The position numbers were made by a program, and so were the translations under genes. The notes below the pieces were generated by a model. It was not told where the DNA came from. It searched no databases and saw nothing but the letters and a program-made list of their open reading frames with translations. Shown here piece by piece: positions 17,134 through 25,441 of a stretch of DNA of 64,000 bases. The stretch is from Terrimesophilobacter sp964651535 (lineage in GTDB: Bacteria; Actinomycetota; Actinomycetes; Actinomycetales; Microbacteriaceae), in the NCBI GenBank assembly GCA_964651535.1, contig CAZYYE010000001.1:124001-188000 (forward strand), given 5' to 3'. Position 1 is the stretch's first letter. Each line of letters starts with the position of its first letter.

Positions 17134-18594
17134 ACCATAAGAAGATTGCTCGATCACGTATCGGTACGCCGCCAGGGCTGCGCGTCTCGATTCAGCGAGA
17201 TCCACGATCGGCTTTGGGTAGTCGACTGATCCGTACTCCGGAACATGTTCGCGAATATAGGCTTCGTGCGGGTCGAACTTCCTGGCCTGAAGCTCAGGGC
17301 TGAAGATGCGAAAATACGGTGCGGCGTCTGCGCCCGATCCGGCAATCCACTGCCAGTTCAAGGGGTTGCTCGCGGCATCGGCATCGACGAGGGTGTCCCA
17401 AAACCATTGCTCGCCTTTGCGCCAGTCGATAAGCAGGTTTTTGGTAAGGAAGGAGGCGGCAACCATTCTGACCCGATTGTGCATGGTGCCGGTATTCCAC
17501 AGCTCGCGCATTCCAGCGTCCACCAACGGGATTCCTGTGCGACCGCGCTGCCAGGCGCGCAACTGCTCGTGAGGGGGCTCCGACCAGGGGAATTCGTCAA
17601 ACTCGGATCGCCAATTGGATGCTGCGAGTGCCGGGAAGTGGAAGAGAACGTGCCAGGAGAATTCCCGCCAACCGAGTTCAGTGAGGAATTTGGATGCACC
17701 CTGGGTGGCCGCGGGAGAAAGGTCGGTTCGAATACTCGCCACCTCGTGCCACACTTGGTGCGCGCTCAGCTCCCCCCATCGAAGATGCGGTGATAACCGA
17801 GATGTGTGCTGCCCAGCGGGAAAGTCGCGCCCTTGCGCATACTGTTCAAGATTGCCGCTCAAGAACTTGCGCAACCGTGCAAAAGCCTCTCGTTCCCCGG
17901 GAACCCAGCTCGTGCGCAACCCTGCAGCCCAATCGGGATCAGTTGGCTGCATACCCCACTGAGCAAGGTCGTCCGAATCGAGCCTGGCAGTGTGCCCTGG
18001 TGCGTGGTTTGGAATGGCAAGCGGCGGACGGGGCTCCTCACCGGTGCGACACGCGCGCCAAAATGGAGTGAAGACGGAGTAAGCAGTGCCTTTGCCGGTC
18101 TTGATAGTCCACGGCTCGAAAAGCACAGATGCTTGAAAGCTCTGCACTTTAACACCGCCCGCGCGGAGCGACGTCTTTAGAATGGCATCGACGGCCATTT
18201 CTGCCGCGCCGTATCGACGGTTCCAAAACACGGCGGTTGCCCGGGCCTCGGTGACTACATCGGCAACAACGGTAGCCGCGGGGCCGCGACGCAGTACCAG
18301 AGGAATTCCTAGGTCTGAAAGGGAGATCTCGAGCGAGCGCAGACTCTCGTGCAGCCACCACTTCGCGGCACCGCCCAGCGGTCGAATCGAGGGAGATACT
18401 TCATCCAGAACGAATAGCGCGACGACAGAGCCGCCTCGTTCTATGCCGGCCCACAGTGCCGGATTGTCGGATACCCGAAGGTCATCTCTCAACCACACTA
18501 CTGATGCACGACCAGCTTGGATGGCCGGATCACGGCCGGCTGGTCGAGGGCGGACAGAGTCTGAAATCAGTAGGATCCCGTTGCTTGGGCCCAA
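17116..18594 (-). CDS. phr: Deoxyribodipyrimidine photolyase (cryptochrome/photolyase family)
   Basis: The enzyme repairs cyclobutane pyrimidine dimers using blue light and FADH. The N-terminal alpha/beta antenna domain starts at VVWLRDDLRVSDNPALW. The C-terminal FAD domain shows WREFSWHVLFHFPAL, TGIPLVDAGMRELWNTGTMHNRVRMV and DADAASNPLNWQWIAGSGADAAPYFRIF, matching class I CPD photolyases; the electron-transfer Trp in NWQW is present. The start is uncertain: TTG 18594 overlaps marR by 28 nt, but a GTG just before WLRDDLRV gives a product nearer family norm. Overlap with marR suggests one transcript. Confidence 0.93.
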   Translation of the reverse strand: MGPSNGILLISDSVRPRPAGRDPAIQAGRASVVWLRDDLRVSDNPALWAGIERGGSVVALFVLDEVSPSIRPLGGAAKWWLHESLRSLEISLSDLGIPLVLRRGPAATVVADVVTEARATAVFWNRRYGAAEMAVDAILKTSLRAGGVKVQSFQASVLFEPWTIKTGKGTAYSVFTPFWRACRTGEEPRPPLAIPNHAPGHTARLDSDDLAQWGMQPTDPDWAAGLRTSWVPGEREAFARLRKFLSGNLEQYAQGRDFPAGQHTSRLSPHLRWGELSAHQVWHEVASIRTDLSPAATQGASKFLTELGWREFSWHVLFHFPALAASNWRSEFDEFPWSEPPHEQLRAWQRGRTGIPLVDAGMRELWNTGTMHNRVRMVAASFLTKNLLIDWRKGEQWFWDTLVDADAASNPLNWQWIAGSGADAAPYFRIFSPELQARKFDPHEAYIREHVPEYGSVDYPKPIVDLAESRRAALAAYRYVIEQSSYGKDNTT

Positions 18595-19193
18595 GGTTCA
18601 CTTCGGATGGTCATGCGATCGGCGATCGCTTCGAGAAAACCGATTACGATTTCTCGCTCCGCCGGAGTGAGGGAGGCGGCTACCGTGAATCGTGTTGCAT
18701 GCATGCGCCCGACCGTATCCCTCGCTACGACGTGGGTTTCCTCCGTAACGCTGATCGCGAGCGAACGACGATCTGTGGGATGGGGGCGGCGAACAATGTG
18801 TTCGGCTCGCTCTAGTCGATCGAGCAGCTTCGTGGTGGAAGCGCTCGTTATTTCGAGATGCTGCGCCAATGCGCCGGGGGTGACGACAGTGTTTTGGTTC
18901 GCGGCGACGATCAGGAAATGGATGGCCTTCATCTCGATTTGACTGAGCTGCATGAACTTCTGAGACGCCTTAGACAGCGCTTCTTCGGCCTCGCGCACTT
19001 TGGCCATCGAATTCATCAGACGAGTAATTTGCGCGATCGTTTCCGCGTCGAGGCCTGCGCGATCGACGAGTACACCGGTCGGGTCAGTCGCGTCGATGTC
19101 GTAAAGCGCTGCACCAACAGATGAAGTCTGCTCAGAGGATCTGACTCTCCGACGAGGGGTTTCCCCTGGGGAGTCATTGTCGTTGTCCACCAC
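18567..19193 (-). CDS. MarR-family transcriptional regulator
   Basis: The 208-residue protein has a disordered, acidic N-terminal extension of about 60 residues and then a winged helix-turn-helix: LSQIEMKAIHFLIVAA, PGALAQHLEITSASTTKLLDRLERAEHI (recognition helix) and the wing PHPTDRRSLAISVTEE. MarR proteins usually repress and are relieved by a ligand. It resembles the MarR regulators linked to light or carotenoid genes in actinobacteria; the photolyase gene behind it supports a photo-stress role, but this is inference. Two adjacent GTG codons (19193, 19190) can start it. A TACAAT -10 box lies 6 nt before the first. Confidence 0.86.
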   Translation of the reverse strand: MVDNDNDSPGETPRRRVRSSEQTSSVGAALYDIDATDPTGVLVDRAGLDAETIAQITRLMNSMAKVREAEEALSKASQKFMQLSQIEMKAIHFLIVAANQNTVVTPGALAQHLEITSASTTKLLDRLERAEHIVRRPHPTDRRSLAISVTEETHVVARDTVGRMHATRFTVAASLTPAEREIVIGFLEAIADRMTIRSEPWAQATGSY

Positions 19194-19531
19194 GCCTCCA
19201 TTGTATTCTCAAAGCGAATATCATGCTAGGTAAGATGCTAGCTAAGAAAGATAAAAGATGACTTTCAATAGTTGTCCATAGTTAGGACGAGAGACGAGAT
19301 ACGAGAGTGGCGAGGAGTTCCGTGACGAACGGGCGTCATTCTGGGTGCGGAGGCCTCTCTAAATGTGGTTGGCGGTGGCCAGCTCGTCATGCCTTCACTC
19401 CTTGTCGCTGTAGATCATCGATTCCATGGCCCAGACCTCGAGAGCCTCTTAGTTCACCAACTTGGTCGATTTCTAGCCCTGCCGGTGCAAGATCTGCAGA
19501 ACTCCCCACCGAGCATGCGATCCGCGGGCGT
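19194..19531. other. Intergenic region between marR and purQ
   Basis: The first 100 bases are AT-rich and hold the marR promoter: TACAAT on the minus strand at 19200-19205 and a TAAG-rich stretch around 19225-19255 that may be an operator. The rest (about 19300-19531) shows no recognisable gene. One minus-strand reading frame (19265-19390, 41 codons) has AAGGAG before its ATG but no homology I recognise and unusual composition. The stretch may hold remnants of sequence from the block's boundary. Confidence 0.45.
19200..19205 (-). promoter_or_regulatory. -10 box (TACAAT) of the marR gene
   Basis: TACAAT lies 6 nt before the GTG at 19193. The 6-nt gap is GGAGGC, so transcription would start at or next to the start codon. 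Confidence 0.5.
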
Positions 19532-20230
19532 TTACGCGAGTGTAAGAGTGCGGAGTGCGCTCGTGAAGAATGTGAGGCCGTCCGTGCCGTTGCGCATGGC
19601 GGCGTGCGTGTCGGGGCCGAAGCCTTCCTCTGTGGCGTGCTCCGGATGTGGCATGAGCCCGACGACATTACCGCGTTCGTTCGCAATCCCCGCGATGTCG
19701 TTGAGCGAACCATTCGGGTTCACCTCGAGATAGCGGAACACGACGCGCCCCTCACCTTCGAGCCGCGCGATGGTCTCGGCGTCCGCAATGTAACCGCCTT
19801 CGCCGTTCTTGAGCGGAATGATGATTTCGGCGCCCGACTCGAAACCATTCGTCCACGCCGTCGAGTTGTTCTCGACGAGCAAGCGCTGATCGCGGCAAAT
19901 GAACGACCCGTGGTCGTTGCGCACAAGCCCGCCGGGCAGGAGGCGCGCCTCGACGAGCATCTGAAAACCGTTGCAAATTCCCAGAATCGGCATGCCCTGG
20001 TTTGCCGCATCGACGACTTCGTCCATGATCGGGGAAAGGCTCGCGATTGCCCCGCACCGCAGGTAGTCGCCGTAGCTGAATCCACCGGGGAGCACGAGCG
20101 CGTCGACACCCTCGAGGTCGTGGTTGCCGTGCCACAGTGCGACCGGCTCGGCGCCCGCGAGGCGGATCGCGCGCTGCGCGTCGCGATCGTCGAGCGAACC
20201 GGGGAAGGTGATGACGCCGATGCGGGTCAT
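19532..20230 (-). CDS. purQ: Phosphoribosylformylglycinamidine synthase subunit PurQ (glutaminase)
   Basis: PurQ hydrolyses glutamine and channels ammonia to PurL. The 232-residue class I glutamine amidotransferase shows MTRIGVITFPGS at the N-terminus, LPGGFSYGDYLRCGAIA, the nucleophile Cys in MPILGICNGFQML near residue 89, and the His/Glu of the triad in VVGLMPHPEHATEEGFG near residue 200. All catalytic residues are intact. Its ATG overlaps the purS stop codon by 4 nt (ATGA), so the subunits are translationally coupled. Downstream is the marR intergenic region rather than purL. Confidence 0.97.
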   Translation of the reverse strand: MTRIGVITFPGSLDDRDAQRAIRLAGAEPVALWHGNHDLEGVDALVLPGGFSYGDYLRCGAIASLSPIMDEVVDAANQGMPILGICNGFQMLVEARLLPGGLVRNDHGSFICRDQRLLVENNSTAWTNGFESGAEIIIPLKNGEGGYIADAETIARLEGEGRVVFRYLEVNPNGSLNDIAGIANERGNVVGLMPHPEHATEEGFGPDTHAAMRNGTDGLTFFTSALRTLTLA

Positions 20231-20478
20231 TCGTCGGCAACCCTCACGCTCACGACGTCTTCAATGACGGAATTGGAGAGCAGGTCGTCCGCAAGTTCGC
20301 GCGCAGCGGCCAATGTCGCGTCATCTACCGGGCCGTCCACGGTGAGCTCGAAACGCTTGCCGATCCGCACGTCGGAAAACGGCGTTCCGCCCAGTCGCGC
20401 GAGCGCGCCGGCAACGGCCTTCCCCGCCGGGTCGAGAAGTTCAGCCTTGGGCATGACCTCAACAACAATGATCGGCAC
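20227..20478 (-). CDS. purS: Phosphoribosylformylglycinamidine synthase subunit PurS
   Basis: PurS is the small dimeric bridge between PurQ and PurL. The 83 residues match the family length, with the strand VVEVMPKAELLDPAGKAV, the LARLGGTPFSDVRIGKRFEL segment and the C-terminal strand VIEDVVSVRV. The GTG start at 20478 is preceded by AGGAG. It is the first gene of the purS-purQ pair; the promoter should lie in 20479-20572, shared back to back with the MFS gene. Confidence 0.95.
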   Translation of the reverse strand: MPIIVVEVMPKAELLDPAGKAVAGALARLGGTPFSDVRIGKRFELTVDGPVDDATLAAARELADDLLSNSVIEDVVSVRVADE

Positions 20479-20572
20479 GGGCGACTCCTGCAGAATCGAA
20501 GGGGTGGATGGGTCAAGTCTATCGGTCGGGCGTTTTGGCGAAGTCTCCCGCTGGGCGTAGATTCACGAGACG

Positions 20573-22093
20573 ATGACGAAAACCTACCGACCGTGGCCGG
20601 CCCTGTGGGCTCTCGTCATCGGATTCTTCATGATCCTGATCGATACGACGATCGTGTCCGTCGCGAACCCGCGAATCATGGAGGGTCTCCACACCGACAT
20701 CAACTCGGTGATCTGGGTCACGAGCGCCTATTTGCTCGCGTATGCCGTGCCGCTTCTCATCACGGGACGGCTCGGCGACCGGTTCGGCCCGAAGAAGCTG
20801 TACTTGGGTGGCCTCGTCGTCTTCACGGTCGCCTCGGCGTGGTGCGGCTTCGCCGCAGACATCAACATGCTCATCGCCGCGCGCGTCCTCCAGGGCTTCG
20901 GCGCTGCGATGATGTCGCCGCAGACGATGGCCGTGATCACCCGGATCTTTCCGCCGGAGCGGCGGGGCATCGCGATGGGAATCTGGGGGTCCGTCGCAGG
21001 CGTCGCCACCTTCGTAGGACCGATTCTCGGCGGGATCCTCGTGGATTCTCTGGGGTGGGAGTGGATCTTTTTCATCAATATTCCGATCGGTGTCGTCGCC
21101 TTTGTTCTCGGATGGCGGTTCGTTCCCGCATTGCCGATCCATTCGCACCGCTTTGACGTCCCGGGCGTCATCCTGAGCGCACTCGGCATGTTCCTGCTCG
21201 TGTTCGGTCTGCAGGAGGGCCAGAGCTATCACTGGGGCACCATCGTCGGGCCCATCTCGGTGTGGTCGCTCATCATCGCCGGGGTCGTGGTTCTCGGTAT
21301 CTTCGTCGCGTGGCAAGCGGCAGGCCGGAACCGGGAACCGCTTCTGCCGCTGGCCCTGTTCCGTGACCGGAACTTCTCCCTCGCGAACGCGGCGATCTCC
21401 ACGGTTGGGTTCACCGTCACGAGCCTGTCCGTTCCGCTCGTGTTCTATTTCCAGCTCGTCCTCGGCCTCTCGCCCACCGAGTCGGCACTCATGCTCGTCC
21501 CCATGGCCGTCATCAACACGGCGCTCGCGCAACCGGTCGGCAGGCTCGTCGACCGGGTGAACCCCCGATACATTGCGTTCACCGGCGCCGCCCTGCTGGC
21601 AGTGGCCCTCGTCTGGTATGCCGCGATCATGACGCCGGATGTCTGGATCGGGTGGCTGCTGCTGCCGAGCGCGGTTCTCGGCCTTGCGAATGCGTGCGTG
21701 TGGTCCCCGATCTCGACGACCGTGACGAGGAACCTCCCGCAAAGTCAGGCAGGGGCGGGATCCGGCGTGTACAACACGACGCGTCAGGTCGGCACGGTGC
21801 TGGGAAGCGCCGCAATCGCAGCACTCATGCAGATCCGCCTCGCAGCCGAGTTACCGGGCGGTTCCCCCACGGGAGTCGAGGCCGCGGGAGTGCTGCCAGA
21901 AGCGTTGCGCGAAGGTTTCAGCGCTGCGATGGCGCAGTCGATGCTGCTGCCGGCCGCCGTCGCGTTTCTCGGCGCCATCATCGTGTTGTTCTTCGCGAAA
22001 CCGAACCAAACGGTGCCCTGGTCGGCGCTCGGCGGAGGGCCGCCGGGTGGAGCGGCTCCGGGACAGGAACCGGCCGAAGAGCCGCTCAACTGA
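20573..22093 (+). CDS. MFS transporter, DHA2 family (EmrB/QacA type)
   Basis: The 506-residue protein has 14 predicted transmembrane helices. Motif A-like GRLGDRFGPKKLYLGGL follows TM2, motif D1 is at LIDTTIVSVANPRIMEGL in TM1, and motif C-like GSVAGVATFVGPILGGIL lies in TM5; these mark drug/proton antiporters of the DHA2 group. Substrates are probably hydrophobic or cationic compounds, but specificity cannot be predicted. A TAGATT hexamer lies 9 nt before the ATG. Its stop overlaps the end of the convergent GDSL hydrolase gene by 8 nt. Confidence 0.9.
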   Translation: MTKTYRPWPALWALVIGFFMILIDTTIVSVANPRIMEGLHTDINSVIWVTSAYLLAYAVPLLITGRLGDRFGPKKLYLGGLVVFTVASAWCGFAADINMLIAARVLQGFGAAMMSPQTMAVITRIFPPERRGIAMGIWGSVAGVATFVGPILGGILVDSLGWEWIFFINIPIGVVAFVLGWRFVPALPIHSHRFDVPGVILSALGMFLLVFGLQEGQSYHWGTIVGPISVWSLIIAGVVVLGIFVAWQAAGRNREPLLPLALFRDRNFSLANAAISTVGFTVTSLSVPLVFYFQLVLGLSPTESALMLVPMAVINTALAQPVGRLVDRVNPRYIAFTGAALLAVALVWYAAIMTPDVWIGWLLLPSAVLGLANACVWSPISTTVTRNLPQSQAGAGSGVYNTTRQVGTVLGSAAIAALMQIRLAAELPGGSPTGVEAAGVLPEALREGFSAAMAQSMLLPAAVAFLGAIIVLFFAKPNQTVPWSALGGGPPGGAAPGQEPAEEPLN

Positions 22094-22835
22094 GGTACTC
22101 GTCGAGCAGGGAGCGGGGAACGGAATCCATCGCGAAGTCGACCCACTCGCGGTATCCGTGCTCGCTCGGGTGAAAGGCATCCGATGCCCAGAACTCGCCG
22201 CTGTACGGCGGTGGTTTCGGGATCGCGAATACGCCCGGCATTCCGGAAACACCGTTCCGTGCCGCGTCGTCGAGGCTTGCCGCGTGGAGAGCGAGGTTCC
22301 ACTTGACCGGGTTCACGAGGCTCGCGAACCGGTCGAAGCGGGGCATGAGCGACACGAGGATGAGCGCGTCGGGGTTCGCTGACCTCATCCGGTCCACGAT
22401 AGTCCGAACATCGCGCCGGAACGCTCGCCGGGATCGGAGGCCGAGCGCGTCGTTCGCGCCGATCGTGAGGAACACGAGGTCGAACGGTTGCGACGCGGCT
22501 TCCGCAAGATAGTCGACAACGATGTCATGTGCCGTCGCGCCGTTCCGCCCGATCGCAGCCCACGCCGTTCCGCGGCCGAAGCGCTCGCGGACGGCCCTGG
22601 CAAGGTTCCCCGGCAGCGCCTCGGACTGGCTTCCCGCTCCAACCCCGGATGCCGTGGAGTCGCCGAGCACGAGCAGCCTCACGGGGCGCGGGCCGCCGTG
22701 CGTGCCCGACCACGGGAGCGCCGCATCCGGCAACCGGGGAATCGATCTGTGCAGCCGACGCGACTGCACGATGAGAATGGGAGCGAGTGGGATGGCGACG
22801 ATTCGGCTGAGGCGATGGGCTACGAGGCGTTTCAC
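22086..22835 (-). CDS. SGNH/GDSL hydrolase family protein
   Basis: The 249-residue protein has the SGNH blocks: GDSTASGVGAG near residue 58 (catalytic Ser), a Gly/Asn block at AIGRNGATAHD, IGANDALG near residue 126, and DAFHPSEHGY near the C-terminus (Asp and His). A hydrophobic N-terminal segment (RIVAIPLAPILIVQSRRLHR) suggests membrane attachment or an unusual signal sequence. Such enzymes are esterases or lipases of broad specificity. The GTG start overlaps the stop of the CtlX-like gene (GTGA), so it is translated together with the guanidino-hydrolase and ornithine cyclodeaminase genes, although a functional link is not obvious. Confidence 0.85.
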   Translation of the reverse strand: MKRLVAHRLSRIVAIPLAPILIVQSRRLHRSIPRLPDAALPWSGTHGGPRPVRLLVLGDSTASGVGAGSQSEALPGNLARAVRERFGRGTAWAAIGRNGATAHDIVVDYLAEAASQPFDLVFLTIGANDALGLRSRRAFRRDVRTIVDRMRSANPDALILVSLMPRFDRFASLVNPVKWNLALHAASLDDAARNGVSGMPGVFAIPKPPPYSGEFWASDAFHPSEHGYREWVDFAMDSVPRSLLDEYLS

Positions 22836-23803
22836 CCTTGAATGCTTAGCTCATGATCCTGCGGAATCGGGGCGCTGACAGGCTGTGCCCGCCGCGGGGT
22901 GAGGTGCACCCCGGCGATCATGCACCGCACAGACCCGCCGGAGAGTTCGATCGTGGGGACGTCGACCGCCACGATCCGGCAACTGCGCTCGATGGTCGCG
23001 CGCTGTGCCGCCGTGAGGGTTTTCTCCGCGCGGCCGGACATTGCGAGGATGCGGCCGTGCGAGCCCGTGAGCTCGATCGCGTTGCCCGCGAAGTCGCAAA
23101 TCTGCTCGAAAGTGAGATCGATGATCTCCCTGCCTCCGGCGCTCAGCCGCTCGACGATCTCGTCGCGGCGTTCGTCCGGCTGGATCATCGCGGTGCCGGC
23201 GAGCACGAAATCGGTGGCGATGCACATGAGAACATTCGTGTGGTAGATCGCCGTGCCGCTCGGGTCCACGGCGTCGAACACCATCGGCTCGTAACCGAAG
23301 TTCGTGCAGAACCGCTCGAGAGCGATCGGATCTGCCCGGTTCGATCGTGCGACGTACGCGACCCGCTCGTCATTGTCGAGCACCATGGCCCCGGTGCCCT
23401 CGAGGTAGAGTCCGTCGACCTCGAGGCCCGAGTAGTCGATGATGTGCTGCACGCGGTAAGCCGACTTCAGCAAGTCGAGGATGTCCTGGCGGCGTTCAAG
23501 TCGGCGATTCGGCGCGAACATCGGATACACGGCGACGTGCCCTCCGATGTGCGTGGACAGCCAGTTGTTGGGGAACACGCTGTCCGGTCTGTCCGACCTC
23601 TCGTCCTCGAAGAGGTGGACCCGCACTCCGGCCGCCTCGAGAGCTTCGGCGAGCGCCGTCGTCTCGCGGTACGCGGCGGCGGATCGTTCCGCGGAAGGGT
23701 TGGGTGCTGCCGACTGGAAGACATTGTCGACGGCTGTCACGGGGTTCACATCGAAGTGGTGCGGCCGCACCATGACGACGGAGGATGGGGCTTGCGTGCT
23801 CAC
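22832..23803 (-). CDS. Amidinotransferase-fold guanidino/ureido hydrolase (CtlX-like)
   Basis: The 323-residue protein has the pentein fold of arginine deiminase and dimethylarginine hydrolase relatives and most resembles CtlX, the citrulline hydrolase. It shows MVRPHHFDVNPVTAVDNVFQ at the N-terminus, the family-typical SVFPNNWLSTH (residues 75-85), the general-base His in AIYHTNVLMCI and the nucleophile Cys in GGSVRCMIAGVHL. All are present, so it should be active. By family it turns citrulline, or arginine, into ornithine. The ornithine cyclodeaminase gene ends 2 nt upstream, which supports that product. Start GTG 23803 follows GGAGG. Confidence 0.78.
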   Translation of the reverse strand: MSTQAPSSVVMVRPHHFDVNPVTAVDNVFQSAAPNPSAERSAAAYRETTALAEALEAAGVRVHLFEDERSDRPDSVFPNNWLSTHIGGHVAVYPMFAPNRRLERRQDILDLLKSAYRVQHIIDYSGLEVDGLYLEGTGAMVLDNDERVAYVARSNRADPIALERFCTNFGYEPMVFDAVDPSGTAIYHTNVLMCIATDFVLAGTAMIQPDERRDEIVERLSAGGREIIDLTFEQICDFAGNAIELTGSHGRILAMSGRAEKTLTAAQRATIERSCRIVAVDVPTIELSGGSVRCMIAGVHLTPRRAQPVSAPIPQDHELSIQG

Positions 23804-23805
23804 AG

Positions 23806-24837
23806 CTAACCTCCAACGGGGGCGAAGGCGCCAACGAAACCGAAAAGGTCCTTCGGGTCGTCCGGGTTGGCGACGAGGTCGATGTCTTCGTAGAAGTCCG
23901 TGGCGTCCACGGAGTCGCGGATGTACCGCAACGCCGTGAAGTCTTCGATCGCGAACCCGACGGAGTCGAACACCGTAATCTGATCGGCAGAAGTACGTCC
24001 ATCCGCCTCGCCCGTGAGGACGTGCCAGAACTCCGTGACGGGGAAGTCCTCTGGGCGGTTCTGGATTTCGCCCTCGATGCGGGTCTGGGGTGGGAACTCG
24101 ACGAACACGGTCGCGGCGTCGAGGATGGCGGGGTCGAGTTCCGTCTTTCCAGGGCAGTCACCGCCGATCGCATTGATGTGCATGCCCGGCGCGACCATGT
24201 CGCGAGTGAGCACGGTCGCGTTGGTCTTGTCGGCGGTGCACGTCGTGACGACGTCGGCACCGGCCACGGCGTCCATCGCGGAGGCGCCGACCGTGATGTC
24301 GAACCCGAGTGGAGTGAGGTTGCGGACGAACTTCGCCATCGCATCCGCGTCGGTGTCCCAGATGCGCAAAGTGTTGATCCCGGTCTCGGACCGGATGGCG
24401 CAGGACTGGAATTCGGCCTGGCTTCCGGTGCCGATGAGCGCCATGGTCGTGCTTCCGGGGCGCACGAGCGCTTTCGCGACCATCGCGGAGGTAGCGGCCG
24501 TGCGCAAGGCGGTGAGGACGGTCATTTCGGACAGGAACGTCGGGTAGCCGTTGTGCACGTCGGCGAGAACACCGAACGCCGTGACTGTCTGGAATCCGCG
24601 CGCGGGGTTCGAGGGGTGGCCGTTCACGTACTTGAAACCGTAGGTTTCCATGTCGCTCGTGGGCATGAGCTCGATGACACCGAACGGGGTGTGGCTCGCG
24701 ACGCGCGGGGTCTTGTCGAAGCTCGGCCAACGGCGAAAATCTTCCTCGAGATACTCGACGAGGCCGGACATGATCGCGGTGGGGCCGTGGTGGCCGATCC
24801 AGCGCACCATGTTGTGTACGTCGACGAATCGGGTCAT
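23806..24837 (-). CDS. Ornithine cyclodeaminase family protein
   Basis: The enzyme converts ornithine to proline and ammonia with bound NAD. The 343-residue length is normal. The NAD-binding motif is MALIGTGSQAEFQ near residue 140, the catalytic Asp lies in the HINAIGGDCPGKTELD segment near residue 230, and upstream EMTVLTALRTAATSAMVAK is the typical substrate-side helix. The ATG at 24837 is chosen because AAGGAG sits 7 nt before it; a longer frame extends into the divergent promoter. It is the first gene of an operon with the CtlX-like hydrolase and the GDSL hydrolase, opposite an Lrp-type regulator. Confidence 0.9.
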   Translation of the reverse strand: MTRFVDVHNMVRWIGHHGPTAIMSGLVEYLEEDFRRWPSFDKTPRVASHTPFGVIELMPTSDMETYGFKYVNGHPSNPARGFQTVTAFGVLADVHNGYPTFLSEMTVLTALRTAATSAMVAKALVRPGSTTMALIGTGSQAEFQSCAIRSETGINTLRIWDTDADAMAKFVRNLTPLGFDITVGASAMDAVAGADVVTTCTADKTNATVLTRDMVAPGMHINAIGGDCPGKTELDPAILDAATVFVEFPPQTRIEGEIQNRPEDFPVTEFWHVLTGEADGRTSADQITVFDSVGFAIEDFTALRYIRDSVDATDFYEDIDLVANPDDPKDLFGFVGAFAPVGG

Positions 24838-24939
24838 TCGCGTCTCCTTGCTCTTCACTCTTACGGTAGGACCAGTCGATATGCAACGACAAGGTTGAGA
24901 ATGCTCACGATCTGACCATTCATCATACGAACTGTTCAC

Positions 24940-24945
24940 TACAAT
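24940..24945 (+). promoter_or_regulatory. -10 box (TACAAT) of the Lrp-family gene
   Basis: TACAAT lies 8 nt before the ATG at 24954; no Shine-Dalgarno is seen. The 116-bp space to the divergent ornithine cyclodeaminase gene should contain both promoters and the regulator's operator. Confidence 0.5.
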
Positions 24946-24953
24946 GAGACACT

Positions 24954-25391
24954 ATGGCCATTCCACACCTGGACGAGACCGATCGGCGCCTGCTCTCGGC
25001 CCTGCGCGAGGATGGCCGCATGCCGGTGGCCGAACTCGCCCGGCTGCTGGGGGTGGCGCGCGCGACCGCGACCGCGAGGATCGAACGGCTCATCGAATCC
25101 GGCACCATCATCGGATTCACGGTGCGCGTGCGCGACGAACTGGACCCGCTCGCAGTTCGCGCCATCACCCTGATCGAGGTGGAGGGGCGCACGACCGACA
25201 ACGTCATTCGCCTGTTGCGCGGACTGCCCGAGATCCGATCTCTGCACACGACGAACGGCGGATGGGATCTCGTTGCCGAGCTTGGCGCCGAGACGCTCGC
25301 TCACTTCGACAGCGTGCTCGGGCGCATCCGCTCGATCGAGGGCGTCGTAAACACCGAGACGAGCCTGCTGCTGAGCTCCGTCCTCCGCTAG
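24954..25391 (+). CDS. Lrp/AsnC-family transcriptional regulator
   Basis: The 145-residue protein has the N-terminal HTH (LDETDRRLLSALREDGRMPVAELARLLGVARATATARIERL) and a C-terminal RAM/AsnC ligand-binding domain (IRSLHTTNGGWDLVAELGA). Lrp proteins sense amino acids and commonly regulate a divergent operon. Placed back to back with ornithine cyclodeaminase and the CtlX-like hydrolase, it is most likely the arginine/ornithine-responsive regulator of that operon; PutR and BkdR type arrangements are precedents. The HTH recognition helix contains VARATATARIERL. Confidence 0.88.
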   Translation: MAIPHLDETDRRLLSALREDGRMPVAELARLLGVARATATARIERLIESGTIIGFTVRVRDELDPLAVRAITLIEVEGRTTDNVIRLLRGLPEIRSLHTTNGGWDLVAELGAETLAHFDSVLGRIRSIEGVVNTETSLLLSSVLR

Positions 25392-25397
25392 CTGTCA

Positions 25398-25433
25398 CTT
25401 TCATCATTCAGGAGGGTATGGGATAGAAGTGAA
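25398..25433 (+). repeat. Half copy of the CTTTCAT repeat between lrp and purC
   Basis: CTTTCATCATTCAGGAGG (25398-25415) followed by a diverged stretch ending GAAGTGAAG matches one arm of the palindromic element at 26313-26401. It fills the space between the convergent lrp and purC genes and may act as a terminator or be a decayed element. Confidence 0.7.
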
Positions 25434-25441
25434 GTGGAACC

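Noticed and set aside
19265..19390. 41-codon minus-strand frame with AAGGAG before its ATG
   Set aside because: No recognisable family, atypical composition and it lies in the marR promoter region; kept only as a note in the intergenic entry.
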